A stretch of DNA of 64,000 nucleotides from Diacronema lutheri (taxonomy: Eukaryota; Haptophyta; Pavlovophyceae; Pavlovales; Pavlovaceae). The translations under genes were made by a program, and so were the position numbers. Below the pieces are notes generated by a model that had not been told where the DNA came from, did not search any database, and was given only the letters and a program-made list of their open reading frames with translations. The DNA lies in NCBI GenBank assembly GCA_019448385.1, contig JAGTXO010000065.1:62001-126000 (forward strand), read 5' to 3'. Below, one piece after another: positions 33,008 through 43,559 of the stretch; position 1 is the first letter of the stretch, and each line of letters opens with the position of its first letter.

Positions 33008-36000
33008 CCAGCGAGGATGAGGCCGAAGCCGCGCCGGGCGAGACAAGCGACGAGGACAACGCGGCACGCGCCGAGCGGCTGCGTGCTGACCTCGCCGCTG
33101 TTTCGCGATCAGCCGCTCTGCGCGGGGCCTTCACGCTTGAGCTGAGGGCACCCGTTGATATCGCCAAGGAGACGTGCGCGCCTCGCCTCCCCTCCCTCAC
33201 ACGCAGCGCGCCCCGTACCTCACCCCCTCTAGCGTCTCACTTAACCCCACTCCCGCCCCCCCACCCCCCTCCCCTTACCCCCTTCGCCCCTTGCGCGCAG
33301 CTGGGTGGCGCACACGGCGCTGCCTCTCGCCACCGACGAAGGCTTCGTCCCGCCGCTGCCCGCGCCGCGCACGCCGCCATGCGCGCAGGCGTGGTGGGAC
33401 GTGCGCGCTGCCATTGACGCGCGCAGCGGCGACGACGGCTTGGGTTCGCCGTCCGCGCCGCTCGTGCCCTCCCTCTCCCTTGGCGCGCTCTTCACGCGCT
33501 CGGTCCGGTTGGGCACGTCCGGTGTGTCCGACGCTTCCGGAGGCGACAAGTCGGACAGGTCCGACTCGCCGCCGGATTCGGGCGCTTTGTCGGAGCGGTC
33601 GCAGCGGCAGCGCAAGCTCTCGCGCTACGAAGGCGAGCTGTCAACGGTTCTCCCCTTCCTCGCGCTCTCCGGCGCCGCCTCCGCCTCCGACCGCGCCGCC
33701 CTCGCCGCCGCGGGCATCACGCACGTGCTCAACTGTGCGCGCATCGTCTGCGCCAACACCTTCGAGCGGCAGGCCGTCGATGGCGGCAGCGAGGACGCGA
33801 ATGCGCATGAGCCGCCGCTTAGCTACATGTCGCTCTGGCTCCTGGACACGCCGTCCGGTACGGCCGCGGGCTGCCGCCGCCACCGCCACCGTCGCCGCCA
33901 CGCGCGCCGCCGCTCGCCGTACCGGCTTGCGACCGCTGCCCGCCACTGCCTGCGCTGTGCTCGCCTGCAGCCGCCCAGCTTGCCACCGCGACGGCCGCAC
34001 CCCTCCGTCTCTCGCACCCATCGCGTGCCGCGCCCCGCCGACGATCGCGCGCCTTGCCTTCCGCCGCGCGCGCGCAGAGGACGTGACGTCGGTGCTATAT
34101 GATGCGATTCAGTTCATCGAGGCTGCGCGCACCTCTGGCGGCAAGGTGCTCGTGCACTGCCACCAGGGGGTCTCGCGCTCAGTGAGCGTGGCCGCAGCCT
34201 ACCTCATCTGGAAGAACGGTCTCACCTTTCACGAGGCCTTTGCGCAGATCAAAGCCGCACGGCCGATCGCCTCGCCAAACATCGGTGCGCGCCCCATTGC
34301 CATTGCCCCACTGCCATTGCCCCCACTGCCGTCGCCCCCTCTGCCATTGCCCCCTCTGCCGTCGCCCCCTCTGCCATTGCCCCCTTCTGCCGTCGCCCCC
34401 TCTGCCATTGCCCCTTCTGCCATTGCCCCCTCTGCCATTGCCCCCACTGCCATTGCCCCCTCTGCCATTGCCCCCACTGCCGTCGCCCCCTCTGCCATTG
34501 CCCTCTCTGCCATTGCCCTCTCTGCCATTGCCCCCACTGCCATTGCCCTCTCTGCCATTGCCCCCTCTGCCATTGCCCCCTCTGCCATTGCCCCTTCTGC
34601 CGTCGCCCCCTCTGCCATTGCCCCTTCTGCCATTGCCCCCTCTGCCATTGCCCTCTCTGCCATTGCCCCCTCTGCCATTGCCCCCACTGCCATTGCCCCC
34701 TCTGCCATTGCCCCCTCTGCCATTGCCCCCTCTGCCATTGCCCCCTCTGCCATTGCCCCCTCTGCCATCGCCCCCTCTGCCATTGCCCCTTCTGCCATTG
34801 CCCCCTCTGCCATTGCCCCCACTGCCATTGCCCCCTCTGCCATTGCCCCCACTGCCGTCGCCCCCTCTGCCATTGCCCCTTCTGCCATTGCCCCCTCTGC
34901 CATTGCCCCCACTGCCATTGCCCCCTCTGCCATTGCCCCCACTGCCGTCGCCCCCTCTGCCATTGCCCTCTCTGCCATTGCCCTCTCTGCCATTGCCCCC
35001 ACTGCCATTGCCCCCTCTGCCATTGCCCCCACTGCCGTCGCCCCCTCTGCCATTGCCCTCTCTGCCATTGCCCCTCTCTGCCATTGCCCCCTCTGCCATT
35101 GCCCTCTCTGCCACTGCCCCCTCTGCCATTGCCCCCTCTGCCATTGCCCTCTCTGCCACTGCCCCCTCTGCCATTGCCCCTTCTGCCATTGCCCCCTCTG
35201 CCATTGCTCCCTCTGCCATTGCTCCCTCTGCCATTGCCCCCTCTGCCATTGCCTCCTCTGCCATTGCCCCCTCTGCTATTGCCCCCTCTGCCATTGCCCC
35301 CTCTGCCATTGCCCCCTCTGCCATTGCCCCTTCTGCCATTGCCCCCTCTGCCATTGCCCCCTCTGCCATTGCCCCCTCTGCCGTTGCCCCCTCTGCCATT
35401 GCCCTCTCCACTTCCGCTGCTGCCCGCCCCACCGCTCGCGTGTGTGCGTGCGCCTACTTGCGTGCGCCTACTTGCCACGCCGCGCCGCGCCGCGCCGAGC
35501 CGCGTCCTCAGCCGAACCACGCGCGCCGCGGCCGTGCGCCGTCTGGCCCGGCGCCGCCCGAGGACCGCGCCGCTGGCCGTAGCGTTGAGCCGCAGAGCGC
35601 CGCCTCCTTCGCGCCGCGCCCCCGTCGCTCGCTCGGCGCGTGCGCAGGCTTCACAGTCGCGCTGCTCCTGTGGGAGAGACGGTGCGTCGCAGCGCGCGCG
35701 CACCGTCGGCTACTCGCGCCCTACGGCGCGGACGACGACGACGGTGACGGTGGCGTCGAGCCGCTGCGCACTGCAGATCGCCTCTCAGACGGCTCGGGGG
35801 ACGATGACGATGAAACCGACGCGCAGGCCGCCGCCACGGCGCGCGAGCGCCGGCGCGCGCGCCGCGCCGCCCGCTCGATGCCCTCGCACGAGCTCTTCGT
35901 CGTGCGGCACGCGGAGTTTGCCACTGCCGGCGACGTGCCGCGCGCGCGCGCCGCGCCCGCCGCCGCGCTACGCGCCATCGTCGCTGCCGGCGCAACGCTC

Positions 36001-37250
36001 GGTGCCGAGGGTGGGCGGGAAGACAGGGGGCCGGAGCCAATAGGCGCAGACGGGCTGCGCTGGGCTGCTGACGCGCTCGACCAAAACGCGCTGTGGCTGC
36101 TGCGCACACCGGCCGCCATCTTCAAATGGTGCGCGCGGGGGGCGGTGCGTGGGCGCACTGCACCACGCCGCACCGCGCCGCGCTGCGCTGCGCTGGGCCC
36201 GCACCCTCGCGCAACGCGGCTTGTGCTGTTGTGTCGTGGCAGCGCGGCGTGCCGTGGTGTGCAGCGCGGCGCGGCGTTGATGCGACGCGCTGCGCCCCGC
36301 ATTGCCCCACTCCCTCGACTTGCCCACGCCCACTCCTTGCCTCAAACATGGACTCGCTTCGCCTCGACCGGCCCCGCCTCGACCGGCCCCGCCTCGACCG
36401 GCCCCGCGTCGACCGCCCCCCCCCCCCCCCCCCGCCCGCGCGCAGGAGCGGCGCGAGCGTGGACGCGCACAACGCTGCGGAGCTGCACGCCGCTTCCGAC
36501 CGTTTCGTCGAGCAGCTGCGCGCCTTCGAGGCGGCGCCCGGTCGGCTCGTCGCGCTCAACGCGCGCGAAGACGCCAACTCGGCGGAGGCGGCCGAGTTCG
36601 CACACGCGCTCGCGCAGGTCGCCGCCGCCGAGCGCGCGGCGAGCGGAGGCGGCGATGGCGCGAGCGACGGCGACGACGGCGGCGGAGCGTCCGCCGCCGA
36701 CGGCGATGCGGCCTCGGCGGACGGCTCGGCGCCGTCGTTGCCGCGGACGCCGCGCTCGTCTCGCGCAGCGTCGGAGGTTGGCTCCGCGTACGGCGGCGCG
36801 CACGCGCAGACCGTCGCCGCCGCCGCCGTCGAGTACGCCGAGCAGGCCGCGCCCAGGTGGCTGAGGATCGGCGCGAACGCGCAGCAGTACCCGCAGCCGC
36901 GCGCGCCGCGGCTGCCGCCCGGACCGCCGCGCGTGTCCGGGCGCGGCTCGAGCGGTGCGTCGATGCGCCAATCGGCTGAGCAGCTCGCGGCGATGCGCGC
37001 CGCGCTGCTCGCAGAGGCGCGCGCGGCCAACGGCGCGCCCGTTTCGCTCTCGGGCGCGCGGCCGGGCGGGCTCGTCGCGTTGCTCGGCGCCAGCTCGACA
37101 GGCGGAGGCGGCGGCGGAGGGGGCGGAAGCAGCGGGGGCATTCCAGACACGTCGTGGCTCAAGGCGCTGCTGCCGGCAGGGGGCGGTGGCGGCGGTGGCG
37201 GGAGCAGCGGCGGTGGCGGGAGCAGCGGAAGCGCGTCCCTATTCGGATGA
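28780..37250 (+). CDS. Fusion of Pin1-type prolyl isomerase, acidic linker, dual-specificity phosphatase and gelsolin-like module, six exons
   Basis: Exons: 28780-32026, 32282-33173, 33301-33857, 34078-34284, 35648-36128, 36446-37250; 2,062 aa with phases matching at every junction. The N-terminal ~85 residues may be a ubiquitin/doublecortin-like fold. A helical low-complexity region follows. The parvulin domain (~986-1095) has IRTRHLLLKH, QRSDCASH (active-site Cys), GGDLGPFERGEM and the rejoined SGVVETDSGLHLIERI; no WW domain is seen. A Glu/Asp/Gly-rich linker follows. The phosphatase (~1490-1650) has AAGITHVLNCARI, the rejoined TPSEDVTSVLYDAIQFIE, catalytic VHCHQGVSRS (HCX5R) and ASPNIGFTVALLLWE. 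A gelsolin-like segment (LLRTPAAIFKWSGASVDAHN) follows, the order seen in plant MKP1. No stop or ATG separates isomerase from phosphatase, which argues for one protein. RNA evidence is missing. Confidence 0.75.
32361..32931 (+). repeat. Purine-rich coding repeats of the acidic linker
   Basis: About 570 bp of almost pure G/A on the plus strand in exon 2 of the fusion gene. It includes a duplicated ~75-bp block around 32390-32530 and eight 18-bp units encoding ADGEEE at 32788-32931. Such G-rich strands may form G-quadruplexes, an inference from composition only. Confidence 0.85.
34285..35410 (+). repeat. 1.1-kb array of 15-bp units (TGCCATTGCCCCCTC) in an intron
   Basis: Roughly 75 units of a 15-bp sequence with few variants (CACTG, CTCTC and GTCGC subtypes), filling most of the inferred 1,363-nt intron 4 (34285-35647) of the phosphatase. 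The flanking exons join as ASPNIG-FTVALL, exactly as in other dual-specificity phosphatases, so the array is not part of the enzyme. All three frames are open through it. Blocks of several units recur, pointing to higher-order duplication. Confidence 0.95.
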
Positions 37251-37338
37251 GCGGGCAAAAAAAGCCGCATCTCCTTTCCCCTCTCGGGCGTCAGTCAGCT
37301 TTTGATCCGTTTTGCCATTTTTGACGCCCCCGGCGCAT

Positions 37339-38043
37339 TCACACACGCTCGGTGGGCGCAGCAGGCCCGCCCCCGCGCGCGCCACCGGCGTCGGCGGCGG
37401 CGCGCAGCGCCACGAGCCGCCTGCGCCGGTGCTCGAGGAGCAGCTCGAGCTGCGCGACCACCGCGTCCGACTTGTCGCGCGCGTCCGGGACGCGAGCGGC
37501 GGCGGGCTCGCCGGTCGCGCGGACGCCCGGCAGCAACGCGCGGGCCTCAGCCGGCGCGGGGCGCTCGTCCGCGGCGGGCGGCGCGAAAGTGCGCGTGGCC
37601 ACCGCCGGCCCAAGCTTGGCCGCGTTGCCAAGCAGCGACTGCGTAAGGAGCATCAGACGCTCCGTGTGGCTCCGGACGGGCGGTGGCGGCTTTGCGCTCC
37701 GGGGCGCGGGCTTGGGCGGCGAGAGCTGCCGGAGCGGCGGCGTAGGCGATGGTGGTGGCGTGCCAATGCGTGTCTCCTCGTCCGCTTTGAGCGCGCGCTC
37801 AAGCTGCGCGAGCAGCCTGCTCTGCTCGCTGTGATAGGCGCGGTCAGCGTCGCACGCGGCCGCGAGCGTCCGCCAGCGCGCATCCGCCGCTCGGCGGCGC
37901 TCGGCGAGCTCAACGATGCGCGCGCGCAGGAAGTGCCGGCGTGTGTGACGCACGTACCATTCGTACACCGGCTGCAGGCCGCTCCCGACGCCCAGGCCGA
38001 GCGCGAACACGAGCAGAAGGCGCCACGGCTCGGCGAGGTCCAT
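37339..38043 (-). CDS. Hypothetical single-pass membrane protein with coiled coil
   Basis: Single-exon ORF of 234 aa. An N-terminal transmembrane segment (LLLVFALGLGVGSGLQPVYE) is followed by a charged helical stretch (~35-95) likely to form a coiled coil, then a Pro-rich linker and a second helical C-terminus (LELLLEHRRRRL). No family is recognised. It is head-to-head with the next plus-strand gene, starts 48 bp apart, the tightest pair in the window. Confidence 0.65.
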   Translation of the reverse strand: MDLAEPWRLLLVFALGLGVGSGLQPVYEWYVRHTRRHFLRARIVELAERRRAADARWRTLAAACDADRAYHSEQSRLLAQLERALKADEETRIGTPPPSPTPPLRQLSPPKPAPRSAKPPPPVRSHTERLMLLTQSLLGNAAKLGPAVATRTFAPPAADERPAPAEARALLPGVRATGEPAAARVPDARDKSDAVVAQLELLLEHRRRRLVALRAAADAGGARGGGPAAPTERV

Positions 38044-38091
38044 GATGACGGACGGTCGTTCCGAAGCTCGACGCCACTTGTTGAAACGCCA

Positions 38092-39318
38092 ATGGCGCCT
38101 TCTCGCCCTCGAGCGGTCGCGCGGCTGGTGCTCGAGCGCGGGGTGGTGGGCGGCGCCCGCCTGCTCCGTGCGCTCGCGCTCGCACTTGTGAGAATGCGCG
38201 CTACCTTACACGACCGCCTGGCGGACGCGTGGCTGCGCGCACCGCCGCCGTCGCTCGCCCTCTTCCGCGCGCGCGCGGCCGCCGCCGAGCTGCGTGACTC
38301 TGCCGAGCGCGACGCGCGACGCGCGCGGCGCGTGCTCGCGCCGCTGTACGCCGTGCTCGTCGACGCGCTGCGGCTCGCCGAGACCACACTCGTCGCTGCG
38401 ACCGACCTCTGCGCCGCGGTGGCGCGCCTCGTCCGCACGGAGGGCGTCGGCGCGCTCGCCGCGCTCGTCGCCGATTGCGCACGCATCCTCGCGGCGGACG
38501 CGCTCGCGCTCGGCGGCGGCGACGGTGACGACCTGCTCAACCCGCCGAGCGCGGGCGCGTCCACGTACGACGAGCCAGCCGCCGCGCGGGGCACGCCCGC
38601 CGCTCAGCTGCAGAGCGGCGGCAGCCGCTTCGACGCCCTTTTTGAGATCCGCACGCCGCCGCCGGCCGCGCGGCCGCCGGCGGCTGAGCTCGAGGCGCCG
38701 CCGCGTGCGGCGCTGGCCACCGCACCATCCGCTTGTGCGCAACGCCGCGCCCGCGCCCGCGCGGACCCGCCGTGCCGCTCGCCGCGCGCACACTGCGCGC
38801 TGACGGCGGACAGCGCGGACAGTGCGCGCACTGCGGACAGTGCGGACAGTGCGGACAGTGCGGACAGTGCGGACAGTGCGGACAGAGGGGCTCTGCTTTG
38901 GGCGCCCATGGCCGATCTTGAGCTGGGCGACTCGCCGCTTTCAGACGAGAGCTTCCCCCCTCCGCCGCAATACTCGCCGCCGCCGGCGCCGGGGCTGCCG
39001 CCCGCCGCCGCTTCGCCGCGCGCGGTCTCGCCCGCCGCGACCACCGAGCAGCACATCGTCGCTGGCGGCGCGCTAGGTGCGCGGCGCGACGGCCGGTGGC
39101 AGGGCGGCGAGCGCGCCGCGCGCGACGCAGCCGCCCCGGCCGCATTCGCGGCGGCGGCCACCGTCAATGCGCCCGCGTGCACGCGCCATGCTGACGTGGC
39201 TGCCTCCGACCGGGCAGCGATGCTTTTCCGATTCGTAACCGTCGGCCGTCGGAACGGGGGGCGAGGGTCGGCCGTGACGGCGGCGGGTGCGGCGCGCGCC
39301 ACCGCGGCGTGCAATTGA
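38092..39318 (+). CDS. Hypothetical Ala-rich helical protein
   Basis: ORF of 408 aa from ATG 38092; the frame is open upstream but that part lies antisense to the preceding gene. The first ~130 residues are helical with hydrophobic periodicity (APLYAVLVDALRLAETTL; DLCAAVARLVRTEGVGALAA). The rest is Pro/Ala/Ser-rich, with a 9-bp tandem repeat encoding ADS at about 38813-38885. No family is recognised. The mirror position to the previous gene suggests one shared promoter. Confidence 0.5.
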   Translation: MAPSRPRAVARLVLERGVVGGARLLRALALALVRMRATLHDRLADAWLRAPPPSLALFRARAAAAELRDSAERDARRARRVLAPLYAVLVDALRLAETTLVAATDLCAAVARLVRTEGVGALAALVADCARILAADALALGGGDGDDLLNPPSAGASTYDEPAAARGTPAAQLQSGGSRFDALFEIRTPPPAARPPAAELEAPPRAALATAPSACAQRRARARADPPCRSPRAHCALTADSADSARTADSADSADSADSADSADRGALLWAPMADLELGDSPLSDESFPPPPQYSPPPAPGLPPAAASPRAVSPAATTEQHIVAGGALGARRDGRWQGGERAARDAAAPAAFAAAATVNAPACTRHADVAASDRAAMLFRFVTVGRRNGGRGSAVTAAGAARATAACN

Positions 39319-39486
39319 ATGGAATGCTCGCCGGCCGCCAGCCCCCTCCACTCTCAGTCAACTGACCCGCGGAGCGGTGCGCCCACTGAGGGGGAGCGCC
39401 CGTCCCTCACGCAAGAGGCTGGCGCGGCGCAGCGCCCGCGCCTGAACTTGCGCGCCGCACCGGCGCCCCTGCCGCGGCGCGCGCGC

Positions 39487-39897
39487 TCACGGCTGCTGCG
39501 GCTTCTGAACGACGAGCATCGCAAAGTCGTCGCTGCACGTGAGGTGCAGCTCCTCCTTCCGCGTGCGCACGCTAATACTCCGCACAATCTCGCGCCCGCC
39601 GCTCGGCGCATCCGCGCCAGAGGCGCCGCGCGCGGCGGGGAGCGACGCGCCGGCAAATAAATCCTGCGCGCGCCGCTGCAGCTCGAGCGCGGGCACGCCG
39701 CGCCGCGACGCCTCCGCGTGCTCGAGCGACGTGCGCACGATTTGGCCAGCGGCGCTCATGATCACGACGCCCGTGACGCCCTCGACGCGGGTGAGGCGGG
39801 CAAGCGAGTCGGCGATAAGCCCGTCCGCCGTCACCTCGATGTCCTCGCCGATCGACTCGCCAAACTCGCCCGACAGCTCCGCCTCGAGCTGGTCCAT
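39487..39897 (-). CDS. Roadblock/LC7 dynein light chain family protein
   Basis: Small dimeric roadblock/LC7 fold that in dynein light chains binds the intermediate chain, and in related proteins scaffolds small GTPases. The product is 136 aa from ATG 39897; a longer frame to 39993 overlaps the divergent gene start and lacks family sequence. The core reads LTRVEGVTGVVIMSAAGQIV, then EEASRR-type helix, then RTRKEELHLTCSDDFAMLVV and the usual short tail QKPQQP. An insertion of ~15 residues (SLPAARGASGADAPSGG) lengthens the loop before the third strand compared with the ~96-residue family norm. Divergent from the exonuclease gene (55 bp). Confidence 0.88.
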   Translation of the reverse strand: MDQLEAELSGEFGESIGEDIEVTADGLIADSLARLTRVEGVTGVVIMSAAGQIVRTSLEHAEASRRGVPALELQRRAQDLFAGASLPAARGASGADAPSGGREIVRSISVRTRKEELHLTCSDDFAMLVVQKPQQP

Positions 39898-39952
39898 CCG
39901 CGCTCCCGCCGCTCGCGGCGGACCCGCAACGGCCAAGCCGGGCCCGGCAACG

Positions 39953-42122
39953 ATGGCCGCCAAAATCGTCCTCTTCTCAATCGGGTACCACACCCGGTTC
40001 GGGGGCCTCGGGGCCGGCGCAGCCTCGCGGCTGCTCCGGCAGAGCGGCGCATCGCGTGCCGCCCTGGCCGCATCGACGGCGCGCGCGGACGTCGCATCTG
40101 TGCACGCGCAAAGTGCGCACGACGATGGCGATGGCGATGACGGCGCCGCCGACGACGAGCCGCTCTACTTGATCGACGCGCTGCCGCTCATCTACCGCGG
40201 CTACTACGGCATCCGTGGCTCTTCCAAAGCCGCCGCCGCGTTCACGTCCCTCACCACGTCCACGGGCACGGAAACGACGGCCGTGTTTGGGTTCGCCTCG
40301 CTCCTCGGCGCGTTCCTCGCAGAGCACCGGCCCAAACGCCTCGCCGTGCGTGCCGCGCGCGCACGCGCCGACACGCGCGCGCCGTCGCCGCCGCCCGCGC
40401 TTCGCCCGGCGGTCTGACTTGAGCCAAGCCGCGCTGGCCCATGGCCGTCTCACCCCCATCTCCGGCTGCGGCGCTCAGGTGGTCGTGGATGGCCCGCACG
40501 CATCGCTCGTGCGCAAATTAAAAATCGAGATGCTCACGGCCGTGCTTGACGACGAGCTCGCCGTACACGCCGCGCCGCGCGTCGACGCAAGCGGCGACGC
40601 CGCTCCGAATCGCGCGCAAGATGGCGGCGCGCTCGCCCCGCCGCTCGCCATTTCTGTCTGGCGTGGCGTGCCCGCGCGGCTCGCGGCACTCGACAAAGAT
40701 GGCGCGCGCACGGCCGAGCAGCGGCTGTCCGCGGACGGCACGGAGCTGCCCGACGAGGCTGAGGACGCGGACGCGACCCTCGCGGCCACCGAGCAGCTCG
40801 CGCTGCGCTCTCTCGCCGCGGGCAGGGCGCAGGCGGAGGTTTCGGCGTTCTGCGCGACGCTCGGCCAGCCACGCGCGCGCGCCGATGCGCCGCCCGCGGC
40901 GCCGCTGCCGCCGCCGCCGCCGCCCATCGCCGCAGTGCCGTCCGTCGTCGATACGGCGGTGGCGGCCGCCGCGACCGCCGCCGCCGCCGCCGCCGCCGCC
41001 ACGGCGCGCGCGAGTTTGACGGCGTTCCCCGCGTACAAGTCGAGTCGATCCGCGACGCCGGACCCGATCCGGCTCGCGTGCGCCGCGCTGCCCGCGCTGC
41101 TCGACGCGCTCGGCATCGCGACGCTCGCGCTGCCGCTTGCCGAGGCGGACGACGTGATCGCCACGCTCGCCGTCGCCGAGCTCGGCGCCGCCGCCACCGC
41201 CGGAGGCGCGCGCGCGCGCGCGCGGCGTGTGGTCATTGTGTCGCCGGACAAGGATTTCCGACAGCTGCTCACGGAAGACGGACGACTCACGATCCTTCGG
41301 CCAAGGGCGTCCACCGCCGCCGGCACGGCCAAGCGCACCGCGCTGCACGCGCGCGTCGCGGCGGACGCGCGCGCGCGTGCGGGCTCGGGCGTGCCGGCGG
41401 GAGGGCGTGCACCGGCGGACGGCCGAGCCGCCGTCGCTGAGGCGGGCGCGTCGGTGCGGGGGCGTAGCTACGAGCCGTACACGTGGGCGCACTTTGTGGC
41501 GGAGACCGGACTCTCCCCGGACGCATTCTGCGACCTGGCGGCGCTCGTCGGCGATGCGGTCGACAACGTGCCCGGCGTGCCTGGCGTCGGGCCGGTGACG
41601 GCCGCCATGCTGCTGCGTAGCCATGGCTGTGTCGAGGCGGTGCTGCGCTGGGCCGAAGCGGAGCGCACTGCCACCAAGCAACGGCCGCCTGCCGCGCGTG
41701 TCGCGCGCACCAAGCGCGCCGACGCGCCGGCCGACGCGGGGGGCGTGGGCGACGCGCCGGCCGCGCCGGCCGCTTCGCGGCGGCTGCCGCAAAAGGCGCT
41801 GGCCGCGCTGAACGCGCACGGCTGCAGCGCGTTGCTGTGCAAGCAGCTCGTTCAGCTCGACACGGCTGTTCCGCTCCCCGCTGACTGGGCGGGCGAAATC
41901 GGCGCTGGCGCGGAAATGGGCGGCCTGGGCGAAGGCGCCGCGCGCGAGCGAGCGGCGTTAGGTGCGGTTGATCGGCGCACGTCGGCGCGCGCCGCGCACG
42001 CCGCGCTGCGCGCGCGCACGACCCGCCGCCCGCCGGACGAGGCGACCGCGCGCGCGCTGCTCGAGCGTTACGAGGTGCGCTCGGCGCGCGTGCTGCAGGC
42101 CCTGCTCAGCCCGCCAAAATGA
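39953..42122 (+). CDS. Pol I-type 5'-3' exonuclease (FEN-like), organellar, two exons
   Basis: Structure-specific 5' nuclease resembling the N-terminal domain of bacterial DNA polymerase I, without a polymerase part. Exons 39953-40345 and 40479-42122; 678 aa. The junction joins RLA to VVVDGPHASLVRKLK. Motifs in order: LYLIDALPLIYRGYYGI, VFGFASLLGAFL, FPAYKSSR, AEADDVIATLA, VIVSPDKDFRQLL, and the helix-3-turn-helix DNA-binding DLAALVGDAVDNVPGVPGVG. Conserved Asp residues for the two metals are present. The first ~60 residues look like a transit peptide, so a role in removing flaps or primers during plastid or mitochondrial DNA replication or repair is likely. An Ala-rich insertion sits between the active-site halves. 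Confidence 0.9.
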
Positions 42123-42173
42123 GCCACGCGCGGCTGTTCACCTTTGGCGGCGCCCGGTCGCATCCTGGGTCAG

Positions 42174-42240
42174 TGACTCGTGTGATTCGGCATTTTCCGG
42201 AACTTCGTGCCCGTCGCTCCGCCGCACGAGTCACTCGGTG
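42174..42240. repeat. Short inverted repeat around the left arm of a larger inverted repeat
   Basis: AGTGACTCGTG near 42176 and CACGAGTCACT near 42224 are perfect 11-bp complements. They enclose the 42-bp arm described separately. A further CAGTGACTCGG lies near 42264. The composition is lower in GC than neighbouring genes, consistent with transposon-derived DNA. Confidence 0.6.
42185..42226. repeat. Left arm of a 41/42-bp inverted repeat
   Basis: This 42-bp segment is the reverse complement of 43560-43600 except for a single-base gap. The arms are about 1.33 kb apart and enclose the first cassette. The right arm carries the start codon region of the small gene at 43592, so the left arm looks like an inverted copy of that 5' end. 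Confidence 0.85.
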
Positions 42241-42311
42241 ACTCTGTCCTGGTCTCCTGGATCAGTGACTCGGTGTCCTGGGTCCTGGGTCAAATAATAA
42301 AGTCCAAAGGC

Positions 42312-43511
42312 TTTTGAACAGCTGCGAGGCACCGTGGTCCCCGTCGGCGCGGCGCGCGCCGGCGCGGCCGTGCCGGCCGGCAGCTTCGAAACGCCGGCTG
42401 CCTTGACGACGCCTGCCGTTGCCATCCAGGCTGCGCCCTCGCGCTCTGCTGGCCGCGCTCCGCGCGCCCCGCCGCCCCTGCCCATCGACTGCGCCGGCAC
42501 CGCGAACAACGTACTTTTCGCCCCGGTCGGTGGGTTTGGGGGTGGCGGGGCGCGCGCGCACGGCCGCACGAGCGACGGCGGCGTGGCCTTCTCTACGACG
42601 AAACCTTCGCTTGCGACGGCTGCGCCCTCGCGCTCTGCTGGCCGCGCTCCGCGCGCCCCGCCGCCCCTGCCCATCGACTGCGCCGGCACCGCGAACAACG
42701 TACTTTTCGCCCCGGTCGGTGGGTTTGGGGGTGGCGGGGCGCGCGCGCACGGCCGCACGAGCGACGGCGGCGTGGCCTTCTCTACGACGAAACCTTCGCT
42801 TGCGACGGCTGCGCCCTCGCGCTCTGATGGCCGCGTTCCGCGCGCCCCGCCGCCCCTGCCCATCGACTGCGCCGGCACCGCGAACAACGTACTTTTCGCC
42901 CCGGTCGGTGGGTTTGGAGGTGGCGGGGCGCGCGCGCACGGCCGCACGAGCGACGGCGGCGTGGCCTTCTCTACGACGAAATCTTCGCTTGCGACGGCTG
43001 CGCCCTCGCGCTCTGCTGGCCGCGCTCCGCGCGCCCCGCCGCCCCTGCCCATCGACTGCGCCGGCACCGCGAACAACGTACTTTTCGCCCCGGTCGGTGG
43101 GTTTGGGGGTGGCGGGGCGCGCGTGCGCGGCCACGCGGCCAGCATCGCGGCGCTTGCCACGCTGGCGGCGGGTGGCGGTGCGCTTCGCGGCGGCGGCAGG
43201 GGGCTGCGACGCGGCGGGGAGGGCGGCGGCTCGCTGGCGGCGGGCGTCGCGCTCTGCAGCGGCGGCGGGCGGCTTGGCGACGTGGCAGGCGGCGGCTCGG
43301 GGGTGGCGGTCGTCGCCGACGATCTTCGGGCCTCGGCGTGCGCGTGCGCGTCGGCCGGTGGTGTGATTGACGGCGGCCACCGGTGCGGCGGCGCGCGGGC
43401 GGCGGCGCGCGGTGGCTAGGCGCGTGTGGGCCTTTGGGCCTGCTCCGCCTGGCGCCTCGCTGCGCACTTCCTGACCCCATCTGTTGACCCGTCGGAAAGC
43501 GTCGTTAGTAT
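42312..43511. repeat. Cassette copy 1: 189-bp tandem units (x4) plus unique tail
   Basis: A ~1.2-kb cassette beginning TTTTGAACAGCTGCGAGG and ending GCGTCGTTAGTAT. It holds four 189-bp units starting near 42430, 42619, 42808 and 42997 (the last runs into a Gly-rich tail). Frames on both strands are open because the unit is 63 codons. The plus frame lacks an ATG near its start; a minus frame has one. Coding status is unresolved. A 12-bp direct repeat (AAATAATAAAGT) at 42292-42303 and 43513-43524 brackets it, as a target-site duplication would. Confidence 0.85.
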
Positions 43512-43559
43512 TAAATAATAAAGTGCTGTTCCCCCTTTTGGGTCAATAATTGACATGTC

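Noticed and set aside
34179-35703. Minus-strand Gly/Asn/Arg-rich ORFs and plus-strand Pro-rich ORFs in the 15-bp array
   Set aside because: They arise because a 15-bp repeat without stops is open in all frames; flanking exons of the phosphatase show the array is intronic.
37312-38091. Upstream extension of the 38092 gene
   Set aside because: It is antisense to the convincing membrane/coiled-coil gene at 37339-38043 and has no protein-like composition of its own.
42334-43419. Calling cassette 1 (and 45372-46346 in cassette 2) a plus-strand protein-coding gene
   Set aside because: No ATG near the start of the plus frame, both strands are open because the unit is 189 bp, and changes between units do not favour one frame clearly. 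Kept as repeat with coding status unresolved.
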